This document shows positions 42,827 through 43,189 of a DNA stretch of 43,189 bases, one piece after another. The translations under genes and the position numbers were made by a program. Numbering within the stretch: position 1 is the first letter of the stretch; every line of letters starts with the position of its first letter. This stretch comes from Gammaproteobacteria bacterium (GTDB lineage: Bacteria > Pseudomonadota > Gammaproteobacteria > Chromatiales > Chromatiaceae). The DNA is taken from assembly GCA_020445405.1 (NCBI GenBank), contig JAGRGQ010000031.1:1-43189 (forward strand), given 5' to 3'. The notes beneath the pieces were generated by a model. It saw nothing but the letters and a program-made list of their open reading frames with translations, did not search any database and was not told where the DNA came from.

Positions 42827-43189
42827 ATGGCATTGACACTCTATTGGCATGACTACGAGACCTGGGGCACCGATCCCGGCCGGGACCGGCCTGCTCAGTT
42901 TGCCGGTGTGCGCAGCGATGAAAATCTCAACGTCATAGGCAAGCCGCTTTCACTCTACTGTTTTCCCCCGGATGATATGCTACCGCAGCCGGAAGCCTGC
43001 ATGGTCACCGGAATTACGCCACAGCAGGCTCGTGCAGCCGGTGTCATCGAGGCGGATTTTTTTCGCCTGATCCATGAACAACTGGCGGTTCCCGGCAGTT
43101 GCGGGGTTGGATACAACAGTATCCGTTTTGACGACGAAGTAACGCGCTTCGGCCTCTACCGCAATTTTTTCGCTCCCTACGCACGCGCA
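42827..43189 (+). CDS. sbcB: exodeoxyribonuclease I (3' truncated)
   Basis: The first 121 residues of a DnaQ-like 3'-5' exonuclease are present; the window ends inside the gene. ExoI landmarks are visible: LTLYWHDYETWGTDP near residue 3 (catalytic Asp and Glu of motif I), QFAGVRSDENLN, CMVTGITPQQ near 64 and GYNSIRFDDEVTRFGLYRNFF near 98 (motif II). The ATG at 42827 gives the usual start; another ATG at 42811 is out of frame and stops quickly. No strong ribosome site is seen. Confidence 0.95.
   Translation, partial: MALTLYWHDYETWGTDPGRDRPAQFAGVRSDENLNVIGKPLSLYCFPPDDMLPQPEACMVTGITPQQARAAGVIEADFFRLIHEQLAVPGSCGVGYNSIRFDDEVTRFGLYRNFFAPYARA

Overview
The window is a chromosomal segment of a motile gammaproteobacterium. 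Gene content (Nuo complex I, TlpA-type periplasmic thioredoxin, ArsS arsenosugar enzyme, sigma-54/sigma-28 controlled flagellar genes, a CcsA-like gene divergent from ffh) and protein style suggest a purple-sulfur or sulfur-oxidiser relative (Chromatiales and allies). That placement is inference; no 16S gene is present.

Layout. 1-2.6 kb: the end of a complex I operon (nuoM, cut by the window edge, and nuoN), then an initiator tRNA-fMet with its own promoter and terminator. 2.9-5.1 kb: gene-poor DNA holding one membrane fatty-acid-hydroxylase-like gene, a 14-bp perfect palindrome and what looks like the remains of an ArsR-rhodanese regulator. 5.1-13.3 kb: an envelope and protein-quality block: exported hypothetical protein plus TlpA-like thioredoxin, DegP/DegQ-type protease, an overlapping NUDIX / eIF2B-like pair, a secreted and a cytosolic small heat-shock protein, and a ClpC-like AAA+ unfoldase. 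13.3-14.9 kb: gene-poor DNA with a candidate small RNA, a 25-residue membrane ORF, one copy of a roughly 265-bp repeat element and tRNA-Ala(CGC). 15.0-16.7 kb: arsS and an arsenosugar-type glycosyltransferase gene.

16.7-38.1 kb: a nearly contiguous flagellar island: ycgR, flgN, flgM and flgA on the minus strand, then cheV, cheR, flgBCDEFGHIJKL, fliC, flaG, fliD, fliS and fliT on the plus strand. Sigma-28-like sites precede flgM, cheV and fliC; sigma-54-like sites precede flgB and flgG; strong hairpin terminators follow flgE and flgF, so the rod/hook operon is transcriptionally segmented. A second copy of the repeat element sits between flgL and fliC. 38.1-43.2 kb: housekeeping genes: a CcsA/YpjD-like gene divergent from ffh, then rpsP-rimM-trmD-rplS with its own promoter and terminator, and the start of sbcB.

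Most of the window is conventional. The parts least explained by known annotation are the NUDIX/eIF2B-like pair whose eIF2B-like member lacks the catalytic cysteine of its isomerase relatives, the terminal-inverted-repeat element family, the candidate sRNA and micro-ORF at 13.5-14.0 kb, the structured flgB-flgC spacer, and the ClpC / double small-Hsp cluster.
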